The notes under the pieces were generated by a model that saw only the letters and a program-made list of their open reading frames with translations, did not search any database and was not told the DNA's origin. The translations under genes and the position numbers were made by a program. Positions 1 through 6,525 of a DNA stretch of 10,012 bases are shown in pieces; the first letter of the stretch is position 1; each line of letters begins with the position of its first letter. The stretch comes from Actinomycetes bacterium (lineage in GTDB: Bacteria > Actinomycetota > Actinomycetes > JAHEKZ01): assembly GCA_027117675.1 (NCBI GenBank), contig JAJAYM010000052.1:1-10012 (forward strand), written 5' to 3'.

Positions 1-1475
1 GCCTCGACCCAGGCGAGAATCGTCGCTGAGTACGCAGGAGTCAGTGGAACTCCGAAGCCGCCATAGCCGTTCAGGATGGTCGGTGCTGGGCCGGCAACGG
101 CGCCGGCCCTACGGATGACGAACATTCGCACGTCAGTGTTGTCCGTGGACTGGTAAACCACTTGCTGGGACGTGGCTGGCGGTACATCGACCGAACCGGG
201 TGCATTGGCCCACAGCGTCGTAGCGTCGGTTCGTGCGTCGTAGTGGTAGACCGACGGTGGCGTGACGTGGTCGGTGTAGCCGAACCACGCTTCGTGCCCG
301 CCTTCGAGGCGCTCGCTGATCCCGGCAACGGTGCCGAGCCCAGGCATCGGCACCGACCCGGTCTCAGCACCGGTGCGCAGGTCGTGGCGATGGATGCGTC
401 CAACGGCGTGATGGCTTCTGACCACCAGCAGCACAGGGTCGGGCAGTGCATCGCCGTCGAGGATCGACCAGCCTTCGAGGACGGCCTCGGGGTCTTCGGG
501 GACGAGATCGCGCCATTGGTCGAGTGACCACACACCGGGCTCGGTGATGAGGATGCGGCCGCGGGGTGAGCCAGCATTGGTGTAGGCGTAGATGAGGCCG
601 TTGCGTCCGAAGTGCAGCGACGTCTGGGCGTCGACGCCTTCTTGGACGGTGACGAGTTCTGGCTTTTCGGGCGACGATGCGTCGAGGTCGGCGACCCAGA
701 GGTCGTTACGGGGCTCGGTCCCTGCAGAGGCAGCGATGGAGAGCCAGCGGCCATCGAGGCTGACGCTGACGCCGTAGTAGTTGGTGGCGTCCAGCCCCTC
801 GCCAAAGATGAGGGTGTCGGTGTCGGCACCGGTGCCGACGCGGTGCAGCCAAACCCTGCGGTGGAACTGCTCTTCGCCATCGGGGATCTCGTCGGCTGGA
901 AGTCGGCGTACGTAGTAGTAGGACTCGCCACCCGGAAGCCACGCAACGGGTGAGTAGCGCGCACGGTCGATCGGGCCGTCGACGATGGCGCCGGTGGCGA
1001 TGTCCATGACGCGAAGCACTGACTCTTCGGTGCCCCCCTCGGAGAGCTGGTACGCCAGCAGGTGGCCTTCTTTGCTGGGCTGCCAGGTGTCGAGAGTGGT
1101 CGTGCCGGAGGCGTCGATCGCCATGGGATCGAGCACGATGCGCTCAGTTCCGTCCGCCTCGATCACGATCAGGACGGCATGCTCTTGTTCGGCGCTGCGT
1201 CTCATGACGAACTGGCGGTCGCCGCGCCAGACCGGTGCGGTAACGACCCCTGCGCCGACGAGCTCGGCCACCCGTCGTCGCACGTGTTCTTTGCCCGGCC
1301 AACTGTCGCGGGCGGACGCAAAGAGCTCGTCCTGCGTCTTCGACCACGCCTGCGTGCGGACGTCGTCGGGATCCTCGAGCCACCGATAGGGATCGGACAC
1401 CGTGTGACCGTGCAGGGTGTCAACGAGCCGAAGGCGCTCGGCTTCTGGGTACGTGGGGCGGGAGGCGTCGGGCAT
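1..1475 (-). CDS. Prolyl oligopeptidase family serine peptidase (S9A), C-terminal part cut off by window edge
   Basis: Cytosolic serine peptidase that in this family cleaves short peptides after proline or basic residues. I translated the minus strand from the ATG at 1475 and found an open frame of 491 codons to the left edge with no internal stop. Residues 29-36 read PYRWLEDP, the conserved N-terminal signature of prolyl oligopeptidase/oligopeptidase B. The middle is rich in beta-strands, as expected for the seven-bladed propeller that gates substrate size. Residues 468-474 (LNGYGGF) begin the alpha/beta-hydrolase domain. The catalytic Ser, Asp and His lie beyond the window, so activity cannot be judged. 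Family members are usually about 680-730 residues, so roughly two thirds is present. The start is supported by the N-terminal signature and by a -10-like TAGGCT 7 nt upstream, suggesting a leaderless mRNA. It is divergent from the HNH gene. Prolyl endopeptidase versus oligopeptidase B cannot be separated with certainty. Confidence 0.93.
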   Translation of the reverse strand, partial: MPDASRPTYPEAERLRLVDTLHGHTVSDPYRWLEDPDDVRTQAWSKTQDELFASARDSWPGKEHVRRRVAELVGAGVVTAPVWRGDRQFVMRRSAEQEHAVLIVIEADGTERIVLDPMAIDASGTTTLDTWQPSKEGHLLAYQLSEGGTEESVLRVMDIATGAIVDGPIDRARYSPVAWLPGGESYYYVRRLPADEIPDGEEQFHRRVWLHRVGTGADTDTLIFGEGLDATNYYGVSVSLDGRWLSIAASAGTEPRNDLWVADLDASSPEKPELVTVQEGVDAQTSLHFGRNGLIYAYTNAGSPRGRILITEPGVWSLDQWRDLVPEDPEAVLEGWSILDGDALPDPVLLVVRSHHAVGRIHRHDLRTGAETGSVPMPGLGTVAGISERLEGGHEAWFGYTDHVTPPSVYHYDARTDATTLWANAPGSVDVPPATSQQVVYQSTDNTDVRMFVIRRAGAVAGPAPTILNGYGGFGVPLTPAYSATILAWVE

Positions 1476-1482
1476 GACGCCC

Positions 1483-1488
1483 AGCCTA
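1483..1488 (-). promoter_or_regulatory. Putative -10 element of a leaderless promoter for the prolyl oligopeptidase gene
   Basis: On the minus strand this reads TAGGCT, a match to the actinobacterial TANNNT -10 consensus. It ends 7 nt before the ATG at 1475, which would place the transcription start on or next to the A of the start codon. No Shine-Dalgarno sequence precedes the ATG. No convincing -35 was seen. Inferred from spacing only. Confidence 0.45.
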
Positions 1489-1534
1489 GGGGGCGGCAGA
1501 TCGCGGTCGAAGGCGGTTATTGCTGGCAGATCAG

Positions 1535-1550
1535 CGTGACTCACGTCACA
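1535..1550. promoter_or_regulatory. CRP/FNR-type palindromic operator-like site
   Basis: The 16 bases CGTGACTCACGTCACA match the CRP-family consensus TGTGA-N6-TCACA at nine of ten specified positions. The site lies in the gap between the divergent oligopeptidase and HNH genes. Its centre is 20 bp upstream of the HNH start codon, a position that would favour repression of that gene. It is about 67 bp upstream of the inferred oligopeptidase transcription start, which would suit activation. The match is seen directly. Binding by a CRP/GlxR-like protein is inference. Confidence 0.45.
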
Positions 1551-1561
1551 CTGGTGAGGCT

Positions 1562-2119
1562 ATGTCTCGCGCGCTGGTGTTGAACGCCACCTATGAGCCG
1601 CTCTGCGTCGTCGCCGACCGCCGAGCGCTGGTGCTCGTCTTGTTGGAGAAGGCCCACGCGGTCGAACACACCGACCAGCTGATGCACAGTGAGCGGCGCA
1701 GCGAGCCGCTGCCCTCCGTCGTCCGGTTGATGCGCTACGTGCGGGTGCCGCGTCGCGCCGCAGTCCCGCTCACGCGTCGGGCGGTCTTCGCTCGCGACGG
1801 CGGGCAGTGCGTCTACTGCGACTCACCGGCGACGAGCCTCGACCACGTGGTGCCGAGGAGCCGCGGAGGCCTGCATGTCTGGGAAAACGTGGTCTCGGCG
1901 TGCCGACGCTGTAATCACGTCAAGGCCGACCGAAGTGTGTCTGACCTCGGCTGGCGGATGCGCCACGCACCCTTTCAGCCGATGGGACCCGCATGGCGGA
2001 TCCTCGGTGCTGGCCGCGCCGACCCTGCTTGGGTTCCGTACCTGGTCGATCACGCTGGCGGCGGCGTCGACCATGCGGTGGGGCGTGCGGTTCTGGAACA
2101 CCTAGCCCTGCCGGCGTAG
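1562..2119 (+). CDS. HNH endonuclease family protein (actinobacterial, 185 aa)
   Basis: Predicted metal-dependent HNH nuclease whose substrate is unknown. The start is the ATG at 1562, preceded by GGTGAGG at 1553-1559. An earlier in-frame start at 1520 has no such site, and the sequence from SRALVLNATYEPL onward is the conserved N-terminus I recall for this actinobacterial family. Residues 1-70 form a family-specific N-terminal region. The HNH core lies at about residues 75-122. It has two CxxC zinc knuckles (C83-C86 and C114-C117), the DH pair at 94-95 giving the first histidine, N109, and the final histidine H119 in RCNHVK. All metal and catalytic positions appear intact. It is first in a plus-strand cluster with ctaJ-like and DUF5130 genes, 57 nt upstream of ctaJ, an order I recall also in mycobacteria (Rv2469c region). 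It is a core chromosomal gene rather than part of a restriction system, since no methylase or mobility gene is nearby. Confidence 0.9.
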   Translation: MSRALVLNATYEPLCVVADRRALVLVLLEKAHAVEHTDQLMHSERRSEPLPSVVRLMRYVRVPRRAAVPLTRRAVFARDGGQCVYCDSPATSLDHVVPRSRGGLHVWENVVSACRRCNHVKADRSVSDLGWRMRHAPFQPMGPAWRILGAGRADPAWVPYLVDHAGGGVDHAVGRAVLEHLALPA

Positions 2120-2164
2120 GCAAGCGTCTGGGGGTGCGGCTGGGCATGGGGCGTAGGGGTTCGT

Positions 2165-2170
2165 TACCGT
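2165..2170 (+). promoter_or_regulatory. Putative -10 element of a leaderless promoter for the ctaJ-like gene
   Basis: TACCGT matches TANNNT and ends 6 nt before the ATG at 2177. No Shine-Dalgarno sequence is visible before this start, so leaderless initiation from an internal promoter is plausible. The gene could therefore be expressed apart from the upstream HNH gene. No clear -35 was seen. Confidence 0.45.
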
Positions 2171-2176
2171 GACGGC

Positions 2177-2398
2177 ATGTCCACCCTCGAGATCTTGGGC
2201 TGGTTCCTTCTGCTGCCCGTGATCTTTTTTGTCGTGATCAGCCTGCTGGTCTACACCCCGTCGTGGGTGCGTGGGCCGAAGTATCGGCCGGGCCTGTCGT
2301 GGTGGGCTGAACCGATCTGGATCGGCGGCCGCGATCTTGAGGTGGCTGCCCAGGCAGAGCCGGTGCGTGAAGGGGGTGGCTGCAGTGCCCGCTGGTGA
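2177..2398 (+). CDS. ctaJ: aa3-type cytochrome c oxidase accessory subunit CtaJ-like, single-pass membrane protein
   Basis: A 73-residue protein with one hydrophobic segment at about residues 5-26, followed by a short cytoplasmic-looking tail. The tail carries the motif GPKYRPGLSWWAEPIW at residues 33-48. The transmembrane helix plus a G-x-x-YRPG-x-xWWA-P-W block is what I recall for the small actinobacterial oxidase subunit CtaJ, found in the mycobacterial bc1-aa3 supercomplex. The identification also rests on the next gene, a DUF5130 protein, which sits beside ctaJ in mycobacteria. The expected role is as a structural or assembly subunit of the terminal oxidase in the plasma membrane, with no catalytic residues of its own. 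The ATG at 2177 has no Shine-Dalgarno but does have a -10-like TACCGT 6 nt upstream. Its last 14 nt overlap the DUF5130 gene. The main alternative is an unrelated small membrane protein. Confidence 0.75.
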   Translation: MSTLEILGWFLLLPVIFFVVISLLVYTPSWVRGPKYRPGLSWWAEPIWIGGRDLEVAAQAEPVREGGGCSARW

Positions 2399-2780
2399 AG
2401 CCTTCTCGGCCGGGCAGGTTGACGCCATCGAGCGAGCGATTGCCCATGCGCATGCAGAGAGCGATCTGGCCTACTCGGTCTTCGTTGGGGCGCCTGAAGG
2501 TGACCTGCGCGAGCAGGGCCGACAGTTGTTGGGGGCGCTCAGTGATGAGGCTGATCGCTCAGTCGTCGTCGTTGTCGACCCCGCGCACCGGCGTCTGGAG
2601 ATCCTCACGGGGATGACCGCAGCGCGGTACCTCGACGACCGGGCCACCGCATTGGGCGCGATGTCCATGACATCGTCGTTCGCGGCTGGCGACCTCGCCG
2701 GTGGCATCGTGGCCGGCCTGCACACCTTGAGCGAGCACGCGCGACACCCGCGCACCCTGCACTCCGACCTCGCCGACTAG
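2385..2780 (+). CDS. DUF5130 family protein (TPM-domain-like)
   Basis: A 131-residue soluble protein starting at GTG 2385. The purine-rich AGGGGG at 2371-2376 sits 8 nt upstream and decides this start. The longer open frame beginning at 2271 would lie inside ctaJ and add a basic, low-complexity extension unlike the family. The N-terminus (PAGEAFSAGQVDAIERAI), the central VVVVDPAHRRLEILTG at 60-75 and the conserved AMSMTSSFAAGDL at 92-104 match DUF5130 as I recall it. The fold is related to TPM domains. No biochemical function is established to my knowledge. The gene overlaps ctaJ by 14 nt, so translation is probably coupled, suggesting a role linked to the oxidase subunit. A strong hairpin follows 18 nt after the stop codon. 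The family call is strong; any oxidase assembly role is inference from the neighbourhood. Confidence 0.85.
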   Translation: MPAGEAFSAGQVDAIERAIAHAHAESDLAYSVFVGAPEGDLREQGRQLLGALSDEADRSVVVVVDPAHRRLEILTGMTAARYLDDRATALGAMSMTSSFAAGDLAGGIVAGLHTLSEHARHPRTLHSDLAD

Positions 2781-2797
2781 GCCCCGCCGGATGTCCC

Positions 2798-2820
2798 TGG
2801 GTGCCACTTCTGGACGCCCA
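2798..2820 (+). terminator. Hairpin likely ending the HNH-ctaJ-DUF5130 transcript
   Basis: The left arm TGGGTGCCA (2798-2806) pairs with TGG-A-CGCCCA (2811-2820) around a CTTC tetraloop. There is one bulged A at 2814 and one G-T pair. It begins 18 nt after the DUF5130 stop. Only a weak T run (TTGTG) follows, so it is a stem-loop of the kind common at actinobacterial gene ends rather than a textbook U-tract terminator. Confidence 0.55.
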
Positions 2821-2858
2821 TTGTGACGCGCGCTATCTCCAGGTGTTGGTCGACCGGT

Positions 2859-2867
2859 TTGTCCACA
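2859..2867 (+). promoter_or_regulatory. DnaA-box-like 9-mer
   Basis: TTGTCCACA is identical to the DnaA box consensus I recall for high-GC actinobacteria (TTGTCCACA in Streptomyces and Mycobacterium). It lies 53 nt upstream of the AbiEi/DUF559-like start codon, in the promoter region. I saw no second exact copy in the window, so this is not a replication origin. It could be a regulatory or titration site, or a chance match. Confidence 0.35.
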
Positions 2868-2919
2868 GGCGGAGCTCAAGCGGGGGAGGCTGGCACCCCA
2901 TCTGCTTAAGACTCCAGCC

Positions 2920-3768
2920 ATGTTGCCCTCGACTCCATTTGCCAAGGCCGAAGTCCTTGACCTCGGCATCCGCAATCGAGAATGGCGCTCCCTGGTTTCC
3001 GAGGACCTTGTTCGTGAGGTGTACCCCGGGTGCTTCGTGGACGCTTCGCTCCCGGATACCGTGCAACTCCGGCTGGCGATCGCGTCACGCATCCTCTCTC
3101 CAGAGCTGGTGGCCGCACGTCGGACAGCGGCCTGGCTGCACGGGTTGGATCTCCTCGACTACCGGGGCTTCCCTCGTACCCCACCCCTCGAGGTCGTCAC
3201 CCATCGACAAGAACTTCGCTCCAAAAGTTCACTGCTCACCACACATGTTGCCGATGACCTGCTCCCCGCAGATGTGATGACCGTCGGCGACCTTCAGGTC
3301 ACCACCCCGATGCGCACAGCCGCTGATCTCGCGAGGTTCGCACCGCGTCCGGATGCCCTGGTCGCGGCGGACGCCCTTCTCAACAAAGAACTTGTAGTCC
3401 CTGAGGCCTGCCTGAAGAGCCTGGTCCGCTGGCGTCGGCGGTATGGCGTTCGGCAGGCATACGAGATCGCCGACTTAGCGGATGGGCGCAGTGAGTCAGG
3501 CGGTGAATCCCGGCTACGGCTTCGGGTCATTGACATGGGCTTGCCGCGCCCAGAACTGCAACTGCCGGTCTACGACCTATTCGGTGAGTGCAGGTTCCGG
3601 CTTGACGTGGGATGGAAGAACTGGATGCTTGCGCTGGAGCACGACGGGGAAAAGTTCCATGGACCCGAGCAACAGGAGCACATCTTCCCCACCAGCCAAG
3701 CGTTCGAGCGCGAGATGGATCGACTGGTTGGCGTGGCGCGCGGTCGACTGGGCACACTCGGTGCGTAA
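2920..3768 (+). CDS. AbiEi/DUF559-type protein: N-terminal winged-helix-like region plus PD-(D/E)xK nuclease-like region; 3' end probably frameshifted
   Basis: As read, a 282-residue protein. Residues 1-80 (PFAKAEVLDLGI...RRTAAWLHGL) resemble the DNA-binding N-terminal region of AbiEi-type antitoxin-like actinobacterial proteins. Residues 130-138 (PMRTAADLA) and 170-190 belong to the linker typical of these proteins. Residues 191-245 form a restriction-fold-like core: E196 (SGGES), D229 (RFRLDVGW) and E240 in ALEHDGEKFHG are candidate metal ligands. After residue 254 this frame loses the family's usual ending of R...WL..GW.V..VRK. The +1 frame instead reads WIDWLAWRAVDWAHSVRK and stays open to 3802, so an indel near 3710-3745 is likely. 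No Shine-Dalgarno precedes the ATG, and no usable upstream start was found. It has no partner toxin gene beside it and lies between DUF5130 and pepN. Function is unknown; nuclease or antitoxin-like activity is inference. Confidence 0.7.
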   Translation: MLPSTPFAKAEVLDLGIRNREWRSLVSEDLVREVYPGCFVDASLPDTVQLRLAIASRILSPELVAARRTAAWLHGLDLLDYRGFPRTPPLEVVTHRQELRSKSSLLTTHVADDLLPADVMTVGDLQVTTPMRTAADLARFAPRPDALVAADALLNKELVVPEACLKSLVRWRRRYGVRQAYEIADLADGRSESGGESRLRLRVIDMGLPRPELQLPVYDLFGECRFRLDVGWKNWMLALEHDGEKFHGPEQQEHIFPTSQAFEREMDRLVGVARGRLGTLGA

Positions 3769-3802
3769 ATGTGGCACTCAGGGGGACATCGGGCGGGGTT
3801 AA
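3712..3802 (+). pseudogene. Likely displaced 3' end of the AbiEi/DUF559-like gene in the +1 frame
   Basis: In the frame one base ahead of the upstream gene, codons run open from this region to TAA 3800-3802. They encode WIDWLAWRAVDWAHSVRK followed by CGTQGDIGRG. Aromatic and basic residues fall where the family normally has its last strand and helix. Third positions are more GC-rich here than in the nominal frame (which ends in GGT GCG TAA at 3768). The restored stop would overlap the pepN stop in the four bases TTAA at 3799-3802, a tidy convergent arrangement. The exact junction cannot be fixed by eye, so the start given is approximate. It may be a genuine mutation, a sequencing error or chance. 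Confidence 0.4.
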
Positions 3803-6318
3803 GGGGTGGACTGGGCGTGAAGGGAGCGACGGATGCCGTCGGCACCCTCGAGGAGCAGGCGGCGCAGGGCCGGCGGTGAGTCGTTGGCGGCTAGGTGCGC
3901 CTCGGTGCGATCGATGATCTCCTGCTCGACGAGGAACGACGGGTACAGCCCGTTGACCAGCGTTTGCGCTGACTCGTTCGTCCTCCTGCGCCAAGTGTCC
4001 TCGATCATCGCGAAGTAGGGGTCGACGAACGCGCGGTTGAGCTCGGCGTGATCGGGGTTGTTCAGTCCCGCGACGGTTGCGTTGAGGAGCGCGTTCGGCA
4101 GGTCGTCGGAGTCGACGGCTGAGTTCCAGGCGCGTTGCTTGTCTTCAAGGGTGGGAAGGGCGGCCCTCGCGGCCGCAACTTGCCGCTCACCACTGGCGGT
4201 GCGGTCGCGCTCGAACTCGGCATCGATCGCGTCGGCGCCGACGCGTCCGGTGGCGATCAGCCGGTGCACCAGGCTCCACCGTAGGTCGGCGTCGACGACC
4301 AGCCCTTCCAGGGCCGGACCATCCGCGAGCGTCTTGGCGACGATGTCGAGCTGGGGGTCGGTACGCGCAATGCTCACAAAGGCTCGGAACAGAGCGAGTT
4401 GGCGGTCGCTCTGTGGTGGCGCTCCCGCCGACTCCTCCTGCAGGTAGTCGGCGAGTGCGGCCAGCGCATCGTCGCGCTCAGACGCGGGCGTAAAGAGGTA
4501 GAGCGCCGAGGTGGCCTGGCGCACGACCACCTGTAGGACGCCGATATCGGTCTCGTGGGGCAGCCCACTGCGCACCAGAGCCACCCAATCGCGCGCCGGA
4601 ATCTCGGCATCGCGCGTCATGTCCCAGGCTGCCGTCCAGCAGAGCGCCCTTGCCAGACTGTCCGACAGCTCGCCGATGTGGTCGACGAGAGTCTTCGCCG
4701 ACCGCTGGTCGAGCCGGATCTTGGTGTACGCGAGGTCGTCGTCGTTGACCAAGACGAGATCGGGCTGCACCTTGCCGACGAGCTCGGGAGCGGCGGTTCG
4801 TTCGCCGATGACGTCCAGCTCGACTCGGTCTGACCGCACCAGTCCGTCGGCACCGTGCACGTAGAGGCCGACCGCGAGGCGGTGTGACCGGAGAGTCGGG
4901 TGGTCTTCCGGAGCCGTCTGGACAATGTCGAACGAGGTGAAGCATCCACGGTCATCGACTTCGAAGTCAGCCTTGATCGTGTTCAGGCCTGCGGTCTCCA
5001 GCCACTCCTTCGCCCAGCTCGAGAGGTCGCGCCCAGACGTCTCCTCGAGTGCCAAAAGCAAGTCACCCAGTTCGGTGTTGCCCCAGGCGTGGCGATCGAA
5101 GTACGAACGGACTCCGGCGACGAAGGCATCGCGTCCAACCCAGGCGACCAGTTGTTTGAGAACTGAGGCACCTTTTGCGTAGGTGATGCCGTCAAAGTTG
5201 ACCTCGACGTCCTGGATGTCCCTGATGTCCGCGGAAATGGGATGCGTTGACGGCAGTTGGTCCTGTCGGTAGGCCCAGGTCTTCTCCAGGTTTGCGAAAG
5301 TGGTCCAGGAGTTCGTCCAGTGAGTGGCCTCAGACATGCAGATCACCGACGCGTAGGTGGCGAACGACTCGTTGAGCCAGAGGTCGTCCCACCACCGCAT
5401 GGTGACGAGGTCGCCGAACCACATGTGCGCGAGCTCGTGCAGGACCGTTTCGGCCCGGCGCTCGTACGCTGCGTCGGTCACCTTGGAGCGGAAGATATAG
5501 TCCTCAAGGATCGTGACGGCGCCAGCGTTCTCCATCGCTCCTGCGTTGAACTCGGGAACGAATAGCTGGTCGTACTTCTCGAACGGGTAAGGCCGGGCGA
5601 AGAGCTCTTCGAAGTAGTCGAATCCACGTTTGGTCACGTCGAAGATCGGCGCAGCGTCTAGGTGCTCGGCGAGGGAACGGCGGCAGAAAACGCCCATCGG
5701 GATTCCCCGGTGCTCGTCCCGGACGACGTGATAGGGACCTGCGATCAGCGCAGTGATGTACGTCGACATGCGCCGGGTTGGTGCAAACGACCAGCGTGCA
5801 GCACCGGCGGTGATGGCCTCCGGCTGTGGTGTTGGCGAGTTTGAGACAACCTCCCAGTCGTCCGGGGCCGTGACCGTGAAGGCAAAAGCGGCCTTGAGGT
5901 CGGGCTGGTCGAAGCAGACGAACATCCGCCGCGCATCGATGACCTCGAACTGGGTGTAGAGGTAGACCGCCTTGTCGACCGGGTCGACGAATCGGTGCAG
6001 CCCTTCACCGGTGTTCATGTAGGCGCAGTCGGCGACGATGCGGAGTTCGTTCGACGCCGCAAGGCCGACCAGCTCGACGCGAGCTCCGTCGAAGGCGCTG
6101 ACGTCTATGTCGGCGCCGTTGAGTGTGATCGACGTGACGCGTGGGGCGATGAGGTCGATGAAAGTTGAGACCCCTGACTCGGCGGAGAAGTGAACGGTGG
6201 TGTCGGAGTGAAAAGTCTCGTTGCCGGTCGTCAGGTCGAGGGTGACGTCGTAGCGATCGACGGCCAGGAGGCTGGCGCGTTCGCGGGCCTCGTCGCGGGT
6301 GAGGTTCTCACCGGGCAT
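3799..6318 (-). CDS. pepN: Aminopeptidase N (M1 family zinc metallopeptidase)
   Basis: Broad-specificity cytosolic aminopeptidase that removes N-terminal residues from peptides in protein turnover. I place the start at ATG 6318, giving 839 residues, close to the length I expect for actinobacterial PepN. AAGGGAG stands about 6 nt upstream and MPGENLTRDEARERA is the expected beginning. The open frame extends 130 codons further (to 6708), but that part overlaps bioY and is not family-like. The N-terminal beta domain covers about residues 15-200. The substrate-binding GAMEN is at 260-264. The zinc site HELAH is at 294-298, with the third ligand E317 in NESFA (HExxH-x18-E). The transition-state tyrosine is Y380 in ITYAKGA. 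About 515-830 is the helical ERAP1-like C-terminal domain. All catalytic residues are intact and no signal peptide is seen. It is divergent from bioY and convergent with the AbiEi/DUF559-like gene. Confidence 0.97.
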   Translation of the reverse strand: MPGENLTRDEARERASLLAVDRYDVTLDLTTGNETFHSDTTVHFSAESGVSTFIDLIAPRVTSITLNGADIDVSAFDGARVELVGLAASNELRIVADCAYMNTGEGLHRFVDPVDKAVYLYTQFEVIDARRMFVCFDQPDLKAAFAFTVTAPDDWEVVSNSPTPQPEAITAGAARWSFAPTRRMSTYITALIAGPYHVVRDEHRGIPMGVFCRRSLAEHLDAAPIFDVTKRGFDYFEELFARPYPFEKYDQLFVPEFNAGAMENAGAVTILEDYIFRSKVTDAAYERRAETVLHELAHMWFGDLVTMRWWDDLWLNESFATYASVICMSEATHWTNSWTTFANLEKTWAYRQDQLPSTHPISADIRDIQDVEVNFDGITYAKGASVLKQLVAWVGRDAFVAGVRSYFDRHAWGNTELGDLLLALEETSGRDLSSWAKEWLETAGLNTIKADFEVDDRGCFTSFDIVQTAPEDHPTLRSHRLAVGLYVHGADGLVRSDRVELDVIGERTAAPELVGKVQPDLVLVNDDDLAYTKIRLDQRSAKTLVDHIGELSDSLARALCWTAAWDMTRDAEIPARDWVALVRSGLPHETDIGVLQVVVRQATSALYLFTPASERDDALAALADYLQEESAGAPPQSDRQLALFRAFVSIARTDPQLDIVAKTLADGPALEGLVVDADLRWSLVHRLIATGRVGADAIDAEFERDRTASGERQVAAARAALPTLEDKQRAWNSAVDSDDLPNALLNATVAGLNNPDHAELNRAFVDPYFAMIEDTWRRRTNESAQTLVNGLYPSFLVEQEIIDRTEAHLAANDSPPALRRLLLEGADGIRRSLHAQSTP

Positions 6319-6352
6319 GCGCCACTCCCTTGCTGCTGGTGATTCGGTCGCG

Positions 6353-6358
6353 ACGCTA
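6353..6358 (-). promoter_or_regulatory. Possible -10 element for pepN
   Basis: The minus strand reads TAGCGT, a TANNNT match 34 nt upstream of the pepN ATG. It would give a leader of about 28 nt that contains the AAGGGAG ribosome-binding site. No good -35 hexamer is seen; the expected position overlaps the GC hairpin at 6368-6385. Weak evidence. Confidence 0.3.
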
Positions 6359-6367
6359 CGCGGGCCG

Positions 6368-6385
6368 CCCCCCGAACGCGGGGGG
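6368..6385. repeat. All-GC inverted repeat in the pepN-bioY gap
   Basis: Six C (6368-6373), a six-base spacer GAACGC, then six G (6380-6385) form a perfect stem. It lies 50-67 nt upstream of the pepN start, in the 275-nt divergent gap. No T run follows on either strand, so it is not a standard terminator. It may be part of a promoter or operator, or an RNA leader hairpin if transcription begins further upstream. The rest of this gap holds only candidate promoters and the bioY ribosome-binding site. I saw no riboswitch, RNA gene or biotin-regulator (BioQ-type) box. Confidence 0.4.
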
Positions 6386-6525
6386 ATCTCCAACCTAGTT
6401 GAGGAGGCGGTGGCGCGGCAGGCAAGGTGGCGATCTGCTTCGCAGGGCAGAGTTGTCTGGTCCCCACTAATCGGGGCGCCGAGATTGTCGGGGTTGCCGT
6501 AGCGGAACAGAGCGACTGGGTGCGC

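Noticed and set aside
71..964. Long minus-strand open frame of 297 codons rich in Ser, Pro, Thr and Arg
   Set aside because: It lies within the prolyl oligopeptidase gene in another frame of the same strand. Its composition is the usual product of reading GC-rich codons out of phase, and it has no recognisable domain.
2271..2384. Upstream extension of the DUF5130 open frame
   Set aside because: It lies inside ctaJ in another frame. GTG 2385 has a well-spaced ribosome-binding site and gives the conserved N-terminus.
2801..3277. Plus-strand open frame of 158 codons overlapping the AbiEi/DUF559-like gene start
   Set aside because: Cys/Arg/Pro-rich with no family features. The overlapping frame from 2920 carries clear family motifs.
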